Below are positions 50,419-58,085 of a DNA stretch of 64,000 nt, piece after piece. The stretch comes from Bacillota bacterium. Lineage in GTDB: Bacteria; Bacillota; Clostridia; Acetivibrionales; JAEZXR01. A program made the translations under genes and the position numbers. Below the pieces are notes generated by a model. It did not search any database and was not told the DNA's origin. It worked only from the letters and a program-made list of their open reading frames with translations. The stretch's first letter is position 1, and every line of letters begins with the position of its first letter. The DNA lies in assembly GCA_023419605.1 (NCBI GenBank), contig JAEZXR010000013.1:62001-126000 (forward strand). Reading direction: 5' to 3'.

Positions 50419-51288
50419 ATGATGCTTCTAGCAGATGATTGGAAAGATTATGAACTGATTGATACAGGGGCAGGAGAGAAGCTGGAACGATGGGGAAATG
50501 TTGTGCTGCGAAGGCCGGACCCCCAGATTATATGGCCTTTAAAAGAAGAAACATCCCGCTGGAAGAGGCCGGATGCTCATTACCACAGAAGCCAGAGCGG
50601 CGGTGGGAACTGGGACTTTAAGAAACAACTGCCGGAGAGGTGGACCATTTCCTATGATCAACTGAAGTTTTATATTGAACCTACCGGGTTTAAGCATACG
50701 GGCCTGTTCCCGGAACAGGCGGTGAACTGGAAGTGGATGATGAACAAGATAAAATCCGCGGATCGCCCCATCCGGGTCTTGAACCTCTTTGCCTATACGG
50801 GAGGAGCCACGGTAGCATGTGCAGCCGCAGGAGCAGAAGTCTGCCATGTGGATGCGGCAAAGGGAATGGTTGGCTGGGCCAAGGAAAACCTGGTACTTTC
50901 AGGGTTGGGAGAAAAACCCGTGCGTTTTATTGTAGATGATGTATTAAAATTCGTTCAGAGAGAACAGCGCAGAGATCGGTTTTATGATGCCATCATTATG
51001 GATCCGCCTTCCTATGGAAGAGGTCCAAAAGGTGAAATCTGGAAGATAGAAGACGCATTGTACGGATTTATTGAGGAATGCATGAAGATTCTATCCGATA
51101 AACCTCTATTTTTCCTTGTAAACTCTTATACCACCGGTTTTTCTCCTACGGTCCTGGCCAATATCCTCCAAATGTCCGTAGGACAAAAACATCAGGGGAA
51201 TGTCTCCTGTGGTGAAGTCGGGATTCCGGTAACCAGCTCGGGACTGGTTCTGCCTTGTGGTATTTACGGAAGATGGGAAAGCGAGTAA
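50419..51288 (+). CDS. Class I SAM-dependent methyltransferase (RlmI/RlmK-like, COG1092)
   Basis: 289 residues. A short N-terminal part (no PUA domain visible) precedes the Rossmann domain with motif I LNLFAYTGGATVACAAAGAE, the acidic VCHVDAAKGMVGWAKENL and catalytic motif IV IMDPPSYGRG. It is similar to 23S rRNA cytosine-5 methyltransferase RlmI/RlmK relatives; exact rRNA target unknown. GGGAGGAC is 7-10 bases upstream of ATG 50419. It starts 100 bases after cobO and ends 39 bases before a pseudouridine synthase gene, forming an RNA-modification pair. Confidence 0.85.
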   Translation: MMLLADDWKDYELIDTGAGEKLERWGNVVLRRPDPQIIWPLKEETSRWKRPDAHYHRSQSGGGNWDFKKQLPERWTISYDQLKFYIEPTGFKHTGLFPEQAVNWKWMMNKIKSADRPIRVLNLFAYTGGATVACAAAGAEVCHVDAAKGMVGWAKENLVLSGLGEKPVRFIVDDVLKFVQREQRRDRFYDAIIMDPPSYGRGPKGEIWKIEDALYGFIEECMKILSDKPLFFLVNSYTTGFSPTVLANILQMSVGQKHQGNVSCGEVGIPVTSSGLVLPCGIYGRWESE

Positions 51289-51327
51289 GATTGAGAGTCG
51301 TCAATCGCACTGAAAAAAGGAGAACAA

Positions 51328-52011
51328 ATGGTGAACCCTAATAAAATTAAAATTATATATGAAGATAACCATCTGCTGGTGGTGGAAAAGCCGGTGAATA
51401 TTTCTTCCCAGGAGGATGAGTCGGGGGACCGGGATCTTCTTACAATGCTGAAAGAGGATTTGAAAGAACGCTATGACAAGCCGGGGAATGTGTATCTTGG
51501 GCTTGTCCATCGGTTGGACCGCCCGGTGGGAGGGGTTATGGTCTTTGCCAAAACATCCAAGGCGGCTTCGCGGTTATCGGAACAGGTAAGAAACAGAGAA
51601 TTTGATAAAACCTATCATGCAGTTGTTCATGGAACACCGCAGAAGGACCACGGAAGCTTACGTCATTTTTTGTATAAGGATACCCGGACGAATAATGTAA
51701 CTGTGGTACCTGCCTCCCACAAGGATGCCAAAGAAGCCCTGTTGGATTATGAAGTCTTGGGCAGCAGGGGAGGCTTCAGCCTAGTCAGGGTAAAGCTTCA
51801 TACGGGTCGGCCTCATCAGATCCGGGTTCAATTTTCCACCGTCGGCCATCCGTTATATGGAGATCAAAGATACGGAGGAAAGCTTAACAAGCCTGGGCAG
51901 CAGATTGCCCTCTGGTCCACTTCTATTTCCGTAAGTCATCCTACAACCAAAGAATTGATGCATTTTACCTGTGAATCGCCCAAAGAATATCCCTGGAATT
52001 TGTTTGTATAA
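51328..52011 (+). CDS. RluA-family pseudouridine synthase
   Basis: 227 residues. The catalytic Asp is in the motif HRLDRPVGGVMVFAKT; other family features are YEDNHLLVVEKPVNI near the start and LHTGRPHQIRVQFSTVGHPL, followed by YGDQRYGG. There is no N-terminal S4 domain, so this is a short member of the RluA/RluD group; substrate RNA is not known. AAAGGAG 6-8 bases before ATG 51328. A perfect-stem terminator follows immediately. Confidence 0.92.
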   Translation: MVNPNKIKIIYEDNHLLVVEKPVNISSQEDESGDRDLLTMLKEDLKERYDKPGNVYLGLVHRLDRPVGGVMVFAKTSKAASRLSEQVRNREFDKTYHAVVHGTPQKDHGSLRHFLYKDTRTNNVTVVPASHKDAKEALLDYEVLGSRGGFSLVRVKLHTGRPHQIRVQFSTVGHPLYGDQRYGGKLNKPGQQIALWSTSISVSHPTTKELMHFTCESPKEYPWNLFV

Positions 52012-52016
52012 TAGAT

Positions 52017-52050
52017 ACAACCTGCCCATAAATGGGCAGGTTGTTAATTT
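52017..52050 (+). terminator. Terminator after the pseudouridine synthase gene
   Basis: ACAACCTGCCCAT-AA-ATGGGCAGGTTGT, 13-bp perfect stem, then TAATTTTTT. Confidence 0.9.
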
Positions 52051-52171
52051 TTTAATTAATTTTCCAAAAACGTGAAACTTTTTATTAGATTTTACGTCTA
52101 TACTTAATGGGCTTTCTTGGAAAAGCTTTCGTTGTTTTGCATCAAATCGAACAGAAGCAGGGGGAAAGACA

Positions 52172-52372
52172 TTGAAGGAGTATAGCTACACGGAATTGGG
52201 CATGTTATTCGGTGCCGCATTGGGAGCCATCATATCTGCTGTCGGGTTTTCACTAACTGCAAATTACCTTTTTCTACTTATAGCTGCAGTAGGTATGGCA
52301 GCGGGGATTTGGATCGGGATGTACTTTGATAAAAGAAAAGATTCCATAAGTGAAAAAAATTCCAAACTGTGA
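52172..52372 (+). CDS. Small two-helix membrane protein, unknown function
   Basis: 66 residues with TTG start and GGGGGAAAG 5-10 bases upstream. Two hydrophobic helices (about 8-28 and 31-51) with GxxxG-like small-residue spacing, then a charged tail (FDKRKDSISEKNSKL). No family recognised. A TATAAT box (52371 region, GTGATATAATGG) overlaps its stop codon and likely serves the next gene. Confidence 0.55.
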   Translation: MKEYSYTELGMLFGAALGAIISAVGFSLTANYLFLLIAAVGMAAGIWIGMYFDKRKDSISEKNSKL

Positions 52373-52398
52373 TATAATGGCACTAGGAGGATGATACT

Positions 52399-52998
52399 AT
52401 GAAACAACGACTTCAAGCTTTAATTTTAGCAGCACTCATGCTTTTGACAGTATTATCGGGATGCAGCACAAAACCACAGAAGAATATCGCTACAGGAAAC
52501 ACGAGCCAATCGACAGCTGTAAATCAGACGCCCCAACCCCAGGCAACAAAGCCGCCGGAGCAGGAAGTCTGGAAGGCCGCACTTTATTTTTCCGACAAGG
52601 ATGCCATGTACATACTGAAGGAAGAAAGAGAAATAAAGACAGAAAAAAAGCTGGACTCTGCTGAAAAAGCCAAAATGGCCCTGGAGGAATTGATTAAGGG
52701 AGCTCAGAATAAGGAGCTGACCACTACTATTCCTAAAAACACCAAAATCAGATCGGTAAGCATGGATAAGGATACTGCGGTTATTGATCTTTCCAGGGAA
52801 TTTGTATCGGAAAATGTGGGAGGCTCTGCGGGAGAAACCATGGCCATTGCCCCCATTGTGCTGACACTAACCGGAATCGAAGGCATAAAGCAGGTATTAA
52901 TTAAAATTGATGGAAATCTGCAAGGCGATTTTAAAGGGCATATGACACTGGACCGTCCCTTTAAAGCCAGTGATTTTTCACAATTTCTCTCAAAATAG
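52399..52998 (+). CDS. GerMN-domain lipoprotein
   Basis: 199 residues. Signal peptide with lipobox LTVLSGC (Cys about residue 22) and a Ser/Thr/Gln/Pro-rich linker (23-55). The GerMN domain runs from about 60 to 180, with AALYFSDKDAMYILKEERE, KAKMALEELIKGAQNKELTT, RSVSMDKDTAVIDLSREFVS and PIVLTLTGIEGIKQVLI. GerM-type proteins act in sporulation and germination, and related forms sit in the envelope with peptidoglycan roles. AGGAGG 7 bases upstream of ATG 52399. Its stop codon lies inside the terminator stem. Confidence 0.88.
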   Translation: MKQRLQALILAALMLLTVLSGCSTKPQKNIATGNTSQSTAVNQTPQPQATKPPEQEVWKAALYFSDKDAMYILKEEREIKTEKKLDSAEKAKMALEELIKGAQNKELTTTIPKNTKIRSVSMDKDTAVIDLSREFVSENVGGSAGETMAIAPIVLTLTGIEGIKQVLIKIDGNLQGDFKGHMTLDRPFKASDFSQFLSK

Positions 52999-53059
52999 CA
53001 TAAAACAATGAAAAGTCCGATGAAGAAGCATCGGACTTTTCATTGTTTTATGCTATTTT
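52992..53059. terminator. 31-bp perfect palindrome containing two stop codons
   Basis: AAAATAGCATAAAACAATG and the rest of the arm to 53022 pair perfectly with 53029-53059 around AAGAAG. The arms contain the TAG stop of the GerMN gene and the TAG stop (minus strand) of the tautomerase gene. Confidence 0.92.
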
Positions 53060-53241
53060 CCGTAGTCGAAAATTTGACCTGCAATGGCCCAGTTGCTTTT
53101 GTCCACTTCGTTAAAGATAATCTGTATGGATTCCTGCTTAACATTCAGGATACGTACAAAATCTTCCGTAATGGCTTTAGCCAGATCATTCTTTTGTTCA
53201 GGACTTCTACCACTGAACAGGGATATTTCTACAATGGGCAT
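53053..53241 (-). CDS. 4-oxalocrotonate tautomerase family protein
   Basis: 62 residues, the usual length. It starts MPIVEISLFSGRSPEQKNDL, with Pro1 (after Met removal) as the catalytic base and Arg in SGRSPEQK as expected. The C-terminus IQIIFNEVDKSNWAIAGQIF fits the family. Substrate unknown; many anaerobes carry one. ATG at 53239-53241 is preceded by GGAGGGG in the minus direction. An in-frame extension upstream crosses a repeat and is not used. Confidence 0.9.
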   Translation of the reverse strand: MPIVEISLFSGRSPEQKNDLAKAITEDFVRILNVKQESIQIIFNEVDKSNWAIAGQIFDYGK

Positions 53242-53258
53242 AGGAACCCCTCCTGCTA

Positions 53259-53359
53259 TATACAATAGGACTGGTAACTGCTGATTTGGCGTTCGCATAG
53301 CCAAAGCTTTTGGGGCTATGCGAACGTCGAATCAGCGAAGTTCCATCCTAAATTGTATA
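53259..53359 (-). repeat. Structured hairpin repeat, family 4, copy 2
   Basis: Closing stem TATACAAT / ATTGTATA, then AACT-GCTGATT / AATCAGC-AAGTT and a 12-bp perfect stem CGTTCGCATAGC / GCTATGCGAACG (53290-53301 with 53315-53326). Aligns with 49641-49762. Its right end overlaps the last codons and stop of dpaB. The strand of the possible RNA is not known; the alignment with copy 1 is in the plus orientation. Confidence 0.75.
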
Positions 53360-53941
53360 GAATTTTTCGAGAACCGGTTGAAGCTGTTCACCCTTTAATG
53401 CCTCCACTACAGTTGGAACTGTGAGTTCGAATTTTGCAACCAGGGAATCCGGTTTGGCCACATAGTTATCCTGTCCGAAGGGAATAAAATATACATTCTT
53501 TGTTGACAGCAGCCTGCCCAGGTTCTGTGCGCTTAGTCCCAATCCGTCATTGGTTGCGATCCCTACGACAACAGGCTTATGATTCCTGAAAAGCCCTTTT
53601 GCAGCCATAAGTACCGGAGAGTCGGTGGCCCCGCTGCACAGCTTGGATAGCGTGTTTCCCGTACAAGGAGAAATGATTGCGATATCGATGGGGTACACAA
53701 CTCCAAGAGGCTCGACGTCCACAATGGTTTTTATTACTTCCTTACCGGTAATCTGATTGATCTGGTCTATAAAATCCTGGGCTTTACCGAATCTTGAGTC
53801 CGTTTCCGCAACGGCATAGGATACAATGGGATATACATCAGCGCCTTCGTTAACCAGAGCTTCAATCTCAGGAATTACCTTATCAAATACGCAGTAGGAG
53901 CCGGTTAGAGCAAATGCTATTTTGACATCTTTCAGTAGCAT
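53348..53941 (-). CDS. dpaB: Dipicolinate synthase subunit B
   Basis: 197 residues of the SpoVFB flavoprotein-like family. The N-terminus MLLKDVKIAFALTGSYCVFD, the NAD/FMN-like loop SPCTGNTLSKLCSGATDSPV and VVVGIATNDGLGLSAQNLGR are typical. With DpaA it makes dipicolinic acid for the spore core. No dpaA is nearby, which is unusual. The real start is the ATG at 53939-53941 (GAGG with 4-7 bases spacing in the minus direction); the longer frame begins in the ZIP gene's downstream region. Probably expressed in the mother cell at late sporulation. Confidence 0.88.
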   Translation of the reverse strand: MLLKDVKIAFALTGSYCVFDKVIPEIEALVNEGADVYPIVSYAVAETDSRFGKAQDFIDQINQITGKEVIKTIVDVEPLGVVYPIDIAIISPCTGNTLSKLCSGATDSPVLMAAKGLFRNHKPVVVGIATNDGLGLSAQNLGRLLSTKNVYFIPFGQDNYVAKPDSLVAKFELTVPTVVEALKGEQLQPVLEKFYTI

Positions 53942-54021
53942 AGAAACCTCCGTAAGTTTTAATGTGCTTACTAGAAGTTTATTAAAACGCTGCCTGTCTT
54001 TATTACATTTTCCGGTATAAA

Positions 54022-54846
54022 TCATCCAAGGGAGTTATCCAGGAACATCATAATGACAAAGCCCATGAGCAAAGCGTGGGTTGCCAGCTTCGAATGCTTG
54101 TGGTCACTCTGGGTCTCGGGGATGATTTCATGGCTGATTACGAAGATCATGGCGCCAGCAGCAAAGGCCATGGCCACAGGAAGAAGGGGTCTTGAAATCT
54201 GGACGATTCCTATACCCAGCAGGCCTCCAATAGGTTCAACCAAGCCCGTTGCAAGGGCAATACCGAAGGCTTTCCACCGCGGATACTTTTCTCTTATCAG
54301 TGGAAGTGCGACTGCCAGACCTTCGGGGAAATTCTGGAGACCGATACCGATGGCGAGGTTGATACCATTCACGATATCGCCGTCACCAAAACCAACACCA
54401 ACGGCCAGGCCTTCCGGAAAGTTATGTACTGTGATGGCAAGGATAAAAAGCCATACTTTTCGCAATCGAGCACCATTTTTTAAGGTTTCATCCTCCTCCA
54501 TGGAATTTGACATCAGGTTGGAATCCGGGAATAATTTATCCATAAAATCAAGGAATATCCCGCCGAGAAGTATTCCTACCAGGGCTATAAAAGACCCTTT
54601 TACACCACCGCCGCCTTTTTCAATGGCGGGAACAATGAGACTAAAGGAAGTTGCCGCCAGCATGACTCCTGCGGCTACACCCAAAGCGGCGTCCAGCATT
54701 TTTTTCGAGACATGCCGGCTGACGTAAACAAGTAGGCCTCCGGCTCCGGTAGCAAGGCCGCAAAGCAAACTTGCGACAATGCCTACGGTGATAATGTTAA
54801 ACTGTGATAAAAATTCAGCCAATTTTATGAGTCCTCCAGTATCCAT
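54022..54846 (-). CDS. ZIP family metal transporter
   Basis: 274 residues with about eight membrane helices. Metal-site motifs in helices 4 and 5 are HNFPEGLAVGVGFGDGD and QNFPEGLAVALPLIREKYPR, with EPIGGLLG in the next helix. The cytoplasmic loop is short and acidic rather than His-rich. Likely imports zinc, iron or another divalent metal (GufA-like branch). It is upstream of dpaB on the same strand with 80 bases between. The ribosome binding site at the annotated start is weak, so the start could lie slightly downstream. Confidence 0.9.
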   Translation of the reverse strand: MDTGGLIKLAEFLSQFNIITVGIVASLLCGLATGAGGLLVYVSRHVSKKMLDAALGVAAGVMLAATSFSLIVPAIEKGGGGVKGSFIALVGILLGGIFLDFMDKLFPDSNLMSNSMEEDETLKNGARLRKVWLFILAITVHNFPEGLAVGVGFGDGDIVNGINLAIGIGLQNFPEGLAVALPLIREKYPRWKAFGIALATGLVEPIGGLLGIGIVQISRPLLPVAMAFAAGAMIFVISHEIIPETQSDHKHSKLATHALLMGFVIMMFLDNSLG

Positions 54847-54976
54847 AATGTACTCTACACTACATTATGAGAAATAGGGTGGAAGTGTTAAAGGAAAAAA
54901 GAAGATACGGAATAAATTTACGAATACTCATTGTTTGTTGCCATAGATATGGATATAAACTCCGCATGTGAACAAA

Positions 54977-55080
54977 ATAATAAAACTGGGGAAAATATAA
55001 AAAGGTAAGTTTTATTGAAACGCGCTTAACGCAAAGAGGGTTATAAGGGAGAATTAATCTTTGCTGCGCGTTATAATAAG
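54977..55080 (+). repeat. Palindromic repeat, family 3, copy 2
   Basis: Homologous to 44239-44342. The right half is a 70-base imperfect palindrome: TTTTATTGAAACGCGC / GCGCGTTATAATAA, inner CGCAAAG / CTTTGC. It precedes the THUMP methyltransferase gene. Confidence 0.75.
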
Positions 55081-55094
55081 GATGCGGAGTATGA

Positions 55095-55205
55095 AATGCA
55101 CGATTACGGTCACATAAAAATTAAGGTGGAAATAAGTGACCGTGTGCATTATAATAAAACAGGAGTTTACTCGAGATACATACATTATCGACGATAGAAA
55201 CTATA
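55095..55205 (+). repeat. Further hairpins ending in TATAATAAAA
   Basis: AATGCACGATTACGGTCAC pairs with GTGACCGTGTGCATT (55095-55113 and 55136-55150), followed directly by ATAATAAAAC. A third segment ends AACTATAATAAAAT just before the next gene. With the preceding repeat this makes a row of three units ending TATAATAA, in the 380-base region without genes. Confidence 0.55.
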
Positions 55206-55227
55206 ATAAAATAAGGATGAATACAAA

Positions 55228-56379
55228 ATGCAGAAGATACAATTGATTGCTACTGCGGCTTTTGGAATCGAATCCGTAGTCGGCAGAGAACTGAAATGGC
55301 TGGGGTATGAAGACCAATTTATTGAAAATGGCAGGGTCATTTTCTCCGGAGATGAAAGCGCCATATGCAGGACGAATTTATGGCTTCGGACTGCGGATAG
55401 GATTCTTGTAAAATTAGGGGAGTTTGAAGCCCTTACTTTTGATTCTCTTTTTGAAAAAACAAAAGCCCTTCCCTGGGATGAGTGGATTCCGGAAGATGCG
55501 GAATTTCCTGTAGAAGGTAAATCCATCGATTCGAAGCTGGCCAGTGTGCCGGACTGTCAGGCCATTGTAAAAAAGGCTGTTGTTGAGAAATTAAAGCAAA
55601 AGTACAAAAAGGCCTGGTTTGAAGAAACAGGACCCCGGTACCGGATTGAAGTTGCCCTGCTTAAGGATATGGCTACATTGACTATTGATACCAGTGGTGC
55701 CGGCTTACATAAGAGGGGATATCGGAAGCTGGTTAGCGGGGCGCCTTTGAAGGAAACCCTGGCCAGCGCCATGCTGCTCATCAGTCGTTGGAACCATGAA
55801 CGGGTACTGGTAGATCCTTTTTGCGGATCAGGAACCATACCTATTGAGGCTGCATTGATCGCTCATAATATTGCACCGGGAATGAAAAGAGAATTCGCAG
55901 CAGAGCAGTGGGGGAGAATCCCCAAAAAACTGTGGGAGGATGCCCGGCAGGAAGCGTTAGATCTGACCAAATTCGACCGGGAGCTGCGAATCTCCGGCTC
56001 AGATATCAACGATGAAGTCATGAGCCTGGCCCGCTATCATGCGAAACAGGCGGGCGTGGAAAACAGCATTCATTTCCAGCGTATGGATATGGCAGAGCTG
56101 CGGTCCAGATACAAATACGGATTTATTATAACAAATCCACCCTATGGAGAGCGCCTGGGAGAACAAAAACAGGTGGAGAGGCTGTATCAGCAAATGGGAG
56201 GGGTTTTCGGAAAATTGGATACCTGGTCTTATTATGTGATCACTTCGCATCCGCAATTTGAAAAGTTCTTTGGCAGAAGGGCCGATAAGAAGAGAAAGTT
56301 GTACAACGGCAGGCTGTTGTGCAATTACTACCAATTCTTTGGGCCTCAGCCACCGAAAATAAGAGAGGAACAAGTCTGA
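55228..56379 (+). CDS. THUMP-domain class I RNA methyltransferase (YpsC/RlmL-like)
   Basis: 383 residues. Residues 1-60 are the N-terminal ferredoxin-like part, 60-160 the THUMP domain (ETGPRYRIEVALLKDMATLT and DTSGAGLHKRGYR), and 165-375 the Rossmann methyltransferase with LVDPFCGSGTIPIEAALIAH and catalytic ITNPPYGERLGE. It is related to E. coli RlmL N-terminal half and B. subtilis YpsC, which methylate guanine N2 in 23S rRNA. The ATG 55228 has AAGGAT upstream. A 19-bp terminator stem includes the stop codon. Confidence 0.92.
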   Translation: MQKIQLIATAAFGIESVVGRELKWLGYEDQFIENGRVIFSGDESAICRTNLWLRTADRILVKLGEFEALTFDSLFEKTKALPWDEWIPEDAEFPVEGKSIDSKLASVPDCQAIVKKAVVEKLKQKYKKAWFEETGPRYRIEVALLKDMATLTIDTSGAGLHKRGYRKLVSGAPLKETLASAMLLISRWNHERVLVDPFCGSGTIPIEAALIAHNIAPGMKREFAAEQWGRIPKKLWEDARQEALDLTKFDRELRISGSDINDEVMSLARYHAKQAGVENSIHFQRMDMAELRSRYKYGFIITNPPYGERLGEQKQVERLYQQMGGVFGKLDTWSYYVITSHPQFEKFFGRRADKKRKLYNGRLLCNYYQFFGPQPPKIREEQV

Positions 56380-56405
56380 TTCTGTCAGACTTGTTCCTCT
56401 CTTTG
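56361..56405 (+). terminator. Terminator whose stem includes the methyltransferase stop codon
   Basis: AAGAGAGGAACAAGTCTGA (56361-56379) pairs perfectly with TCAGACTTGTTCCTCTCTT; TGA 56377-56379 is the stop. Confidence 0.9.
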
Positions 56406-56415
56406 TTAAGTACCT

Positions 56416-57027
56416 TTATAAAAATAAGACATATCTCGGTGTTTTCTTGGAATATTGCATGTATTCATCACCAAACATAGACATTAAGTGCTTTTCCTCC
56501 TGCAATATCAAAAGATGGATTGAAAGAAGGTTAAGGATCAAAATAACAAGCGTCAATAGAGAAGGATAAGTAGCAAACAGGCCTAGGAACATGAAATCAA
56601 ATCCTACAAATGCAGGGTTTCTACTGTATTGATATATACCGTAAGTTACAAGTTTTGTTTTCGTCGATGGATCAATGCCGACTCTCCATGAGGTCCTCAT
56701 TGAAACCATTGCCAGAATAAATATGAATAACCCAGTAATGGTAAGCATAATGCCGATAGTGCTGACCCATGGACTATCCAGCAGTCTGCCCGTGAAAGGG
56801 GTGATAAAGGTTTCGGCTATCGATAGCGCTAACCATGCAGCCCCCCACAGGAAAGTAGTCAACTTGACAAAAATCTCTATATATTTGACATATGATACTT
56901 TTTTCCCTTTGGCAAGTACATTTGCCTTAATCTTATCTTTTCTATATAGAATAACTAGTTTTGAAAGATAAGATAGTATAAAAATACAGAAAAAAACTAG
57001 TGAAGCGATATTTTTACCGGTATTCAT
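56416..57027 (-). CDS. Isoprenylcysteine carboxyl methyltransferase-like (PEMT/ICMT) membrane protein
   Basis: 203 residues with about five hydrophobic segments. The C-terminal region has LVTYGIYQYSRNPAFVGFDF (the RNPxY/FxG motif of ICMT/phospholipid methyltransferases) and LLILQEEKHLMSMFGDEYMQ followed by YSKKTPRY, the E-E-x-x-L..FG..Y..Y motif binding SAM. Substrate unknown; bacterial members methylate small lipids or act as isoprenylcysteine-like methyltransferases. GGAGGAG 6-8 bases before the ATG in the minus direction. A near-perfect inverted repeat lies just upstream of the start. Confidence 0.85.
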   Translation of the reverse strand: MNTGKNIASLVFFCIFILSYLSKLVILYRKDKIKANVLAKGKKVSYVKYIEIFVKLTTFLWGAAWLALSIAETFITPFTGRLLDSPWVSTIGIMLTITGLFIFILAMVSMRTSWRVGIDPSTKTKLVTYGIYQYSRNPAFVGFDFMFLGLFATYPSLLTLVILILNLLSIHLLILQEEKHLMSMFGDEYMQYSKKTPRYVLFL

Positions 57028-57044
57028 TTTGACTCCTCCTTTAA

Positions 57045-57080
57045 CTATATATGAATGTCTAATCATATATTCATATATAG
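57045..57080. promoter_or_regulatory. Inverted repeat operator upstream of the ICMT-like gene
   Basis: CTATATATGAAT and ATTCATATATAG are perfect 12-bp inverted repeats separated by 12 bases, beginning 18 bases upstream of the start codon. The A/T-rich half-site resembles ArsR/SmtB or PadR-type operators. No such regulator is encoded nearby. Confidence 0.6.
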
Positions 57081-57179
57081 TTTATTATTTCATAGTAAAC
57101 ATGTCAATAGTTTTATCAAATAATAGAAAATAGGTAGAAGGAAGGTCTGAAAGTCAATCGTTTTTGAAGGACAGCCAAC

Positions 57180-57222
57180 AAAAAAGAGGAAGCCTGAAAC
57201 AATTCGGACTTCCTCTTTTTTG
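57180..57222 (-). terminator. Terminator of the cyclophilin gene
   Basis: AAAAAAGAGGAAG and CTTCCTCTTTTTT with inner CCTGAA/TTCGG; T-run in the minus direction. Confidence 0.85.
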
Positions 57223-57768
57223 CTACTTTTTGCTCAATATCTTTATCTCTTTAACTTTATCATTTTTGGTGATTTTATCCACCACTTCCTGTCCCTTGAT
57301 GACATTGCCGAAAATTGCATACTTTCCATCTAGAGAAGAGGTATCCTTTCTAAGGATGTAGAATTGGGAAGAAGCTGAATTGGGATCGGTTAATCTGGCC
57401 ATACCTACAGCGTACTTCACATTTTTCAATTCTGCATGGGTTTCCAGCTTAATGGTTTTGTCAGAGCCTCCCGACCCGGTGGCTGTGGGGTCCCCAGTCT
57501 GAATAACCCAGTCTTCCACTCGATGGAATACAAGTCCATCATAGAATTTCTTCTCCACCAGTCCTACGAAGTTTTCCACTGTCACAGGCATTAGGTCCGG
57601 CCGCAGTAACAGAACGATTTCTCCTTTATCTGTAGTCATGGAGACCTGAATTTCCTTCAAGTCTTTAGTAGAAGATTTCTTATTGCCGCATCCAGTGAAG
57701 GAGAAAGTAAAAAATGTAGTAAGCAGCAGCAATATGGCCAGTGTACAGGCTGTTTTTCTTTTGAACAT
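57223..57768 (-). CDS. Cyclophilin-type peptidyl-prolyl isomerase lipoprotein
   Basis: 181 residues. Signal peptide with lipobox FSFTGC (Cys about residue 27), then a compact cyclophilin domain: VENFVGLVEKKFYDGLVFHR, VIQTGDPTATGSGGSDK, VGMARLTDPNSASSQFYI and LDGKYAIFGNVIKGQEVVDK. The active-site Arg (FHRVEDWVIQTGDP) and Gln in SSQFYI are present. It works outside the membrane in folding secreted proteins. Monocistronic with its own terminator. Confidence 0.95.
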   Translation of the reverse strand: MFKRKTACTLAILLLLTTFFTFSFTGCGNKKSSTKDLKEIQVSMTTDKGEIVLLLRPDLMPVTVENFVGLVEKKFYDGLVFHRVEDWVIQTGDPTATGSGGSDKTIKLETHAELKNVKYAVGMARLTDPNSASSQFYILRKDTSSLDGKYAIFGNVIKGQEVVDKITKNDKVKEIKILSKK

Positions 57769-58085
57769 GGTATCTACCTCTTTCGTACATGTGTTTTTCC
57801 TTTTTGATTATATCAGAAGTAGGACCATAAAGTCATCCTCTATCATCAATTTTAGTTCGTAATTGAGGGTACAGGATGGTGGTACAAATTACGAATCGTA
57901 GTTCACTGATAAATTAGTAGACGCTCTCAGGAAAAATATGCTACCATTAGTATGGAATCCGATGAAGTAATGTAGGTTTGAGGAAATTTGAATAGTTGAT
58001 CATAAAGTAGTTAAGGAGCCGCAGAGGTTACGGCTGGACAAGAGATCGGAATTTCTATTCATAGATAAAAGGAAAGGTAAAGAAT
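57769..58085. other. Intergenic region with one hairpin
   Basis: TTCGTAATT (57855 region) and AATTACGAA (57887 region) form a 9-bp stem. The rest is promoter-like A/T-rich sequence for the two divergent genes. No gene or known RNA recognised. Confidence 0.45.

Noticed and set aside
53084..53304. Plus-strand frames and an upstream extension around the tautomerase gene
   Set aside because: The family requires Pro directly after the initiator Met, which fixes the start at 53241 on the minus strand.
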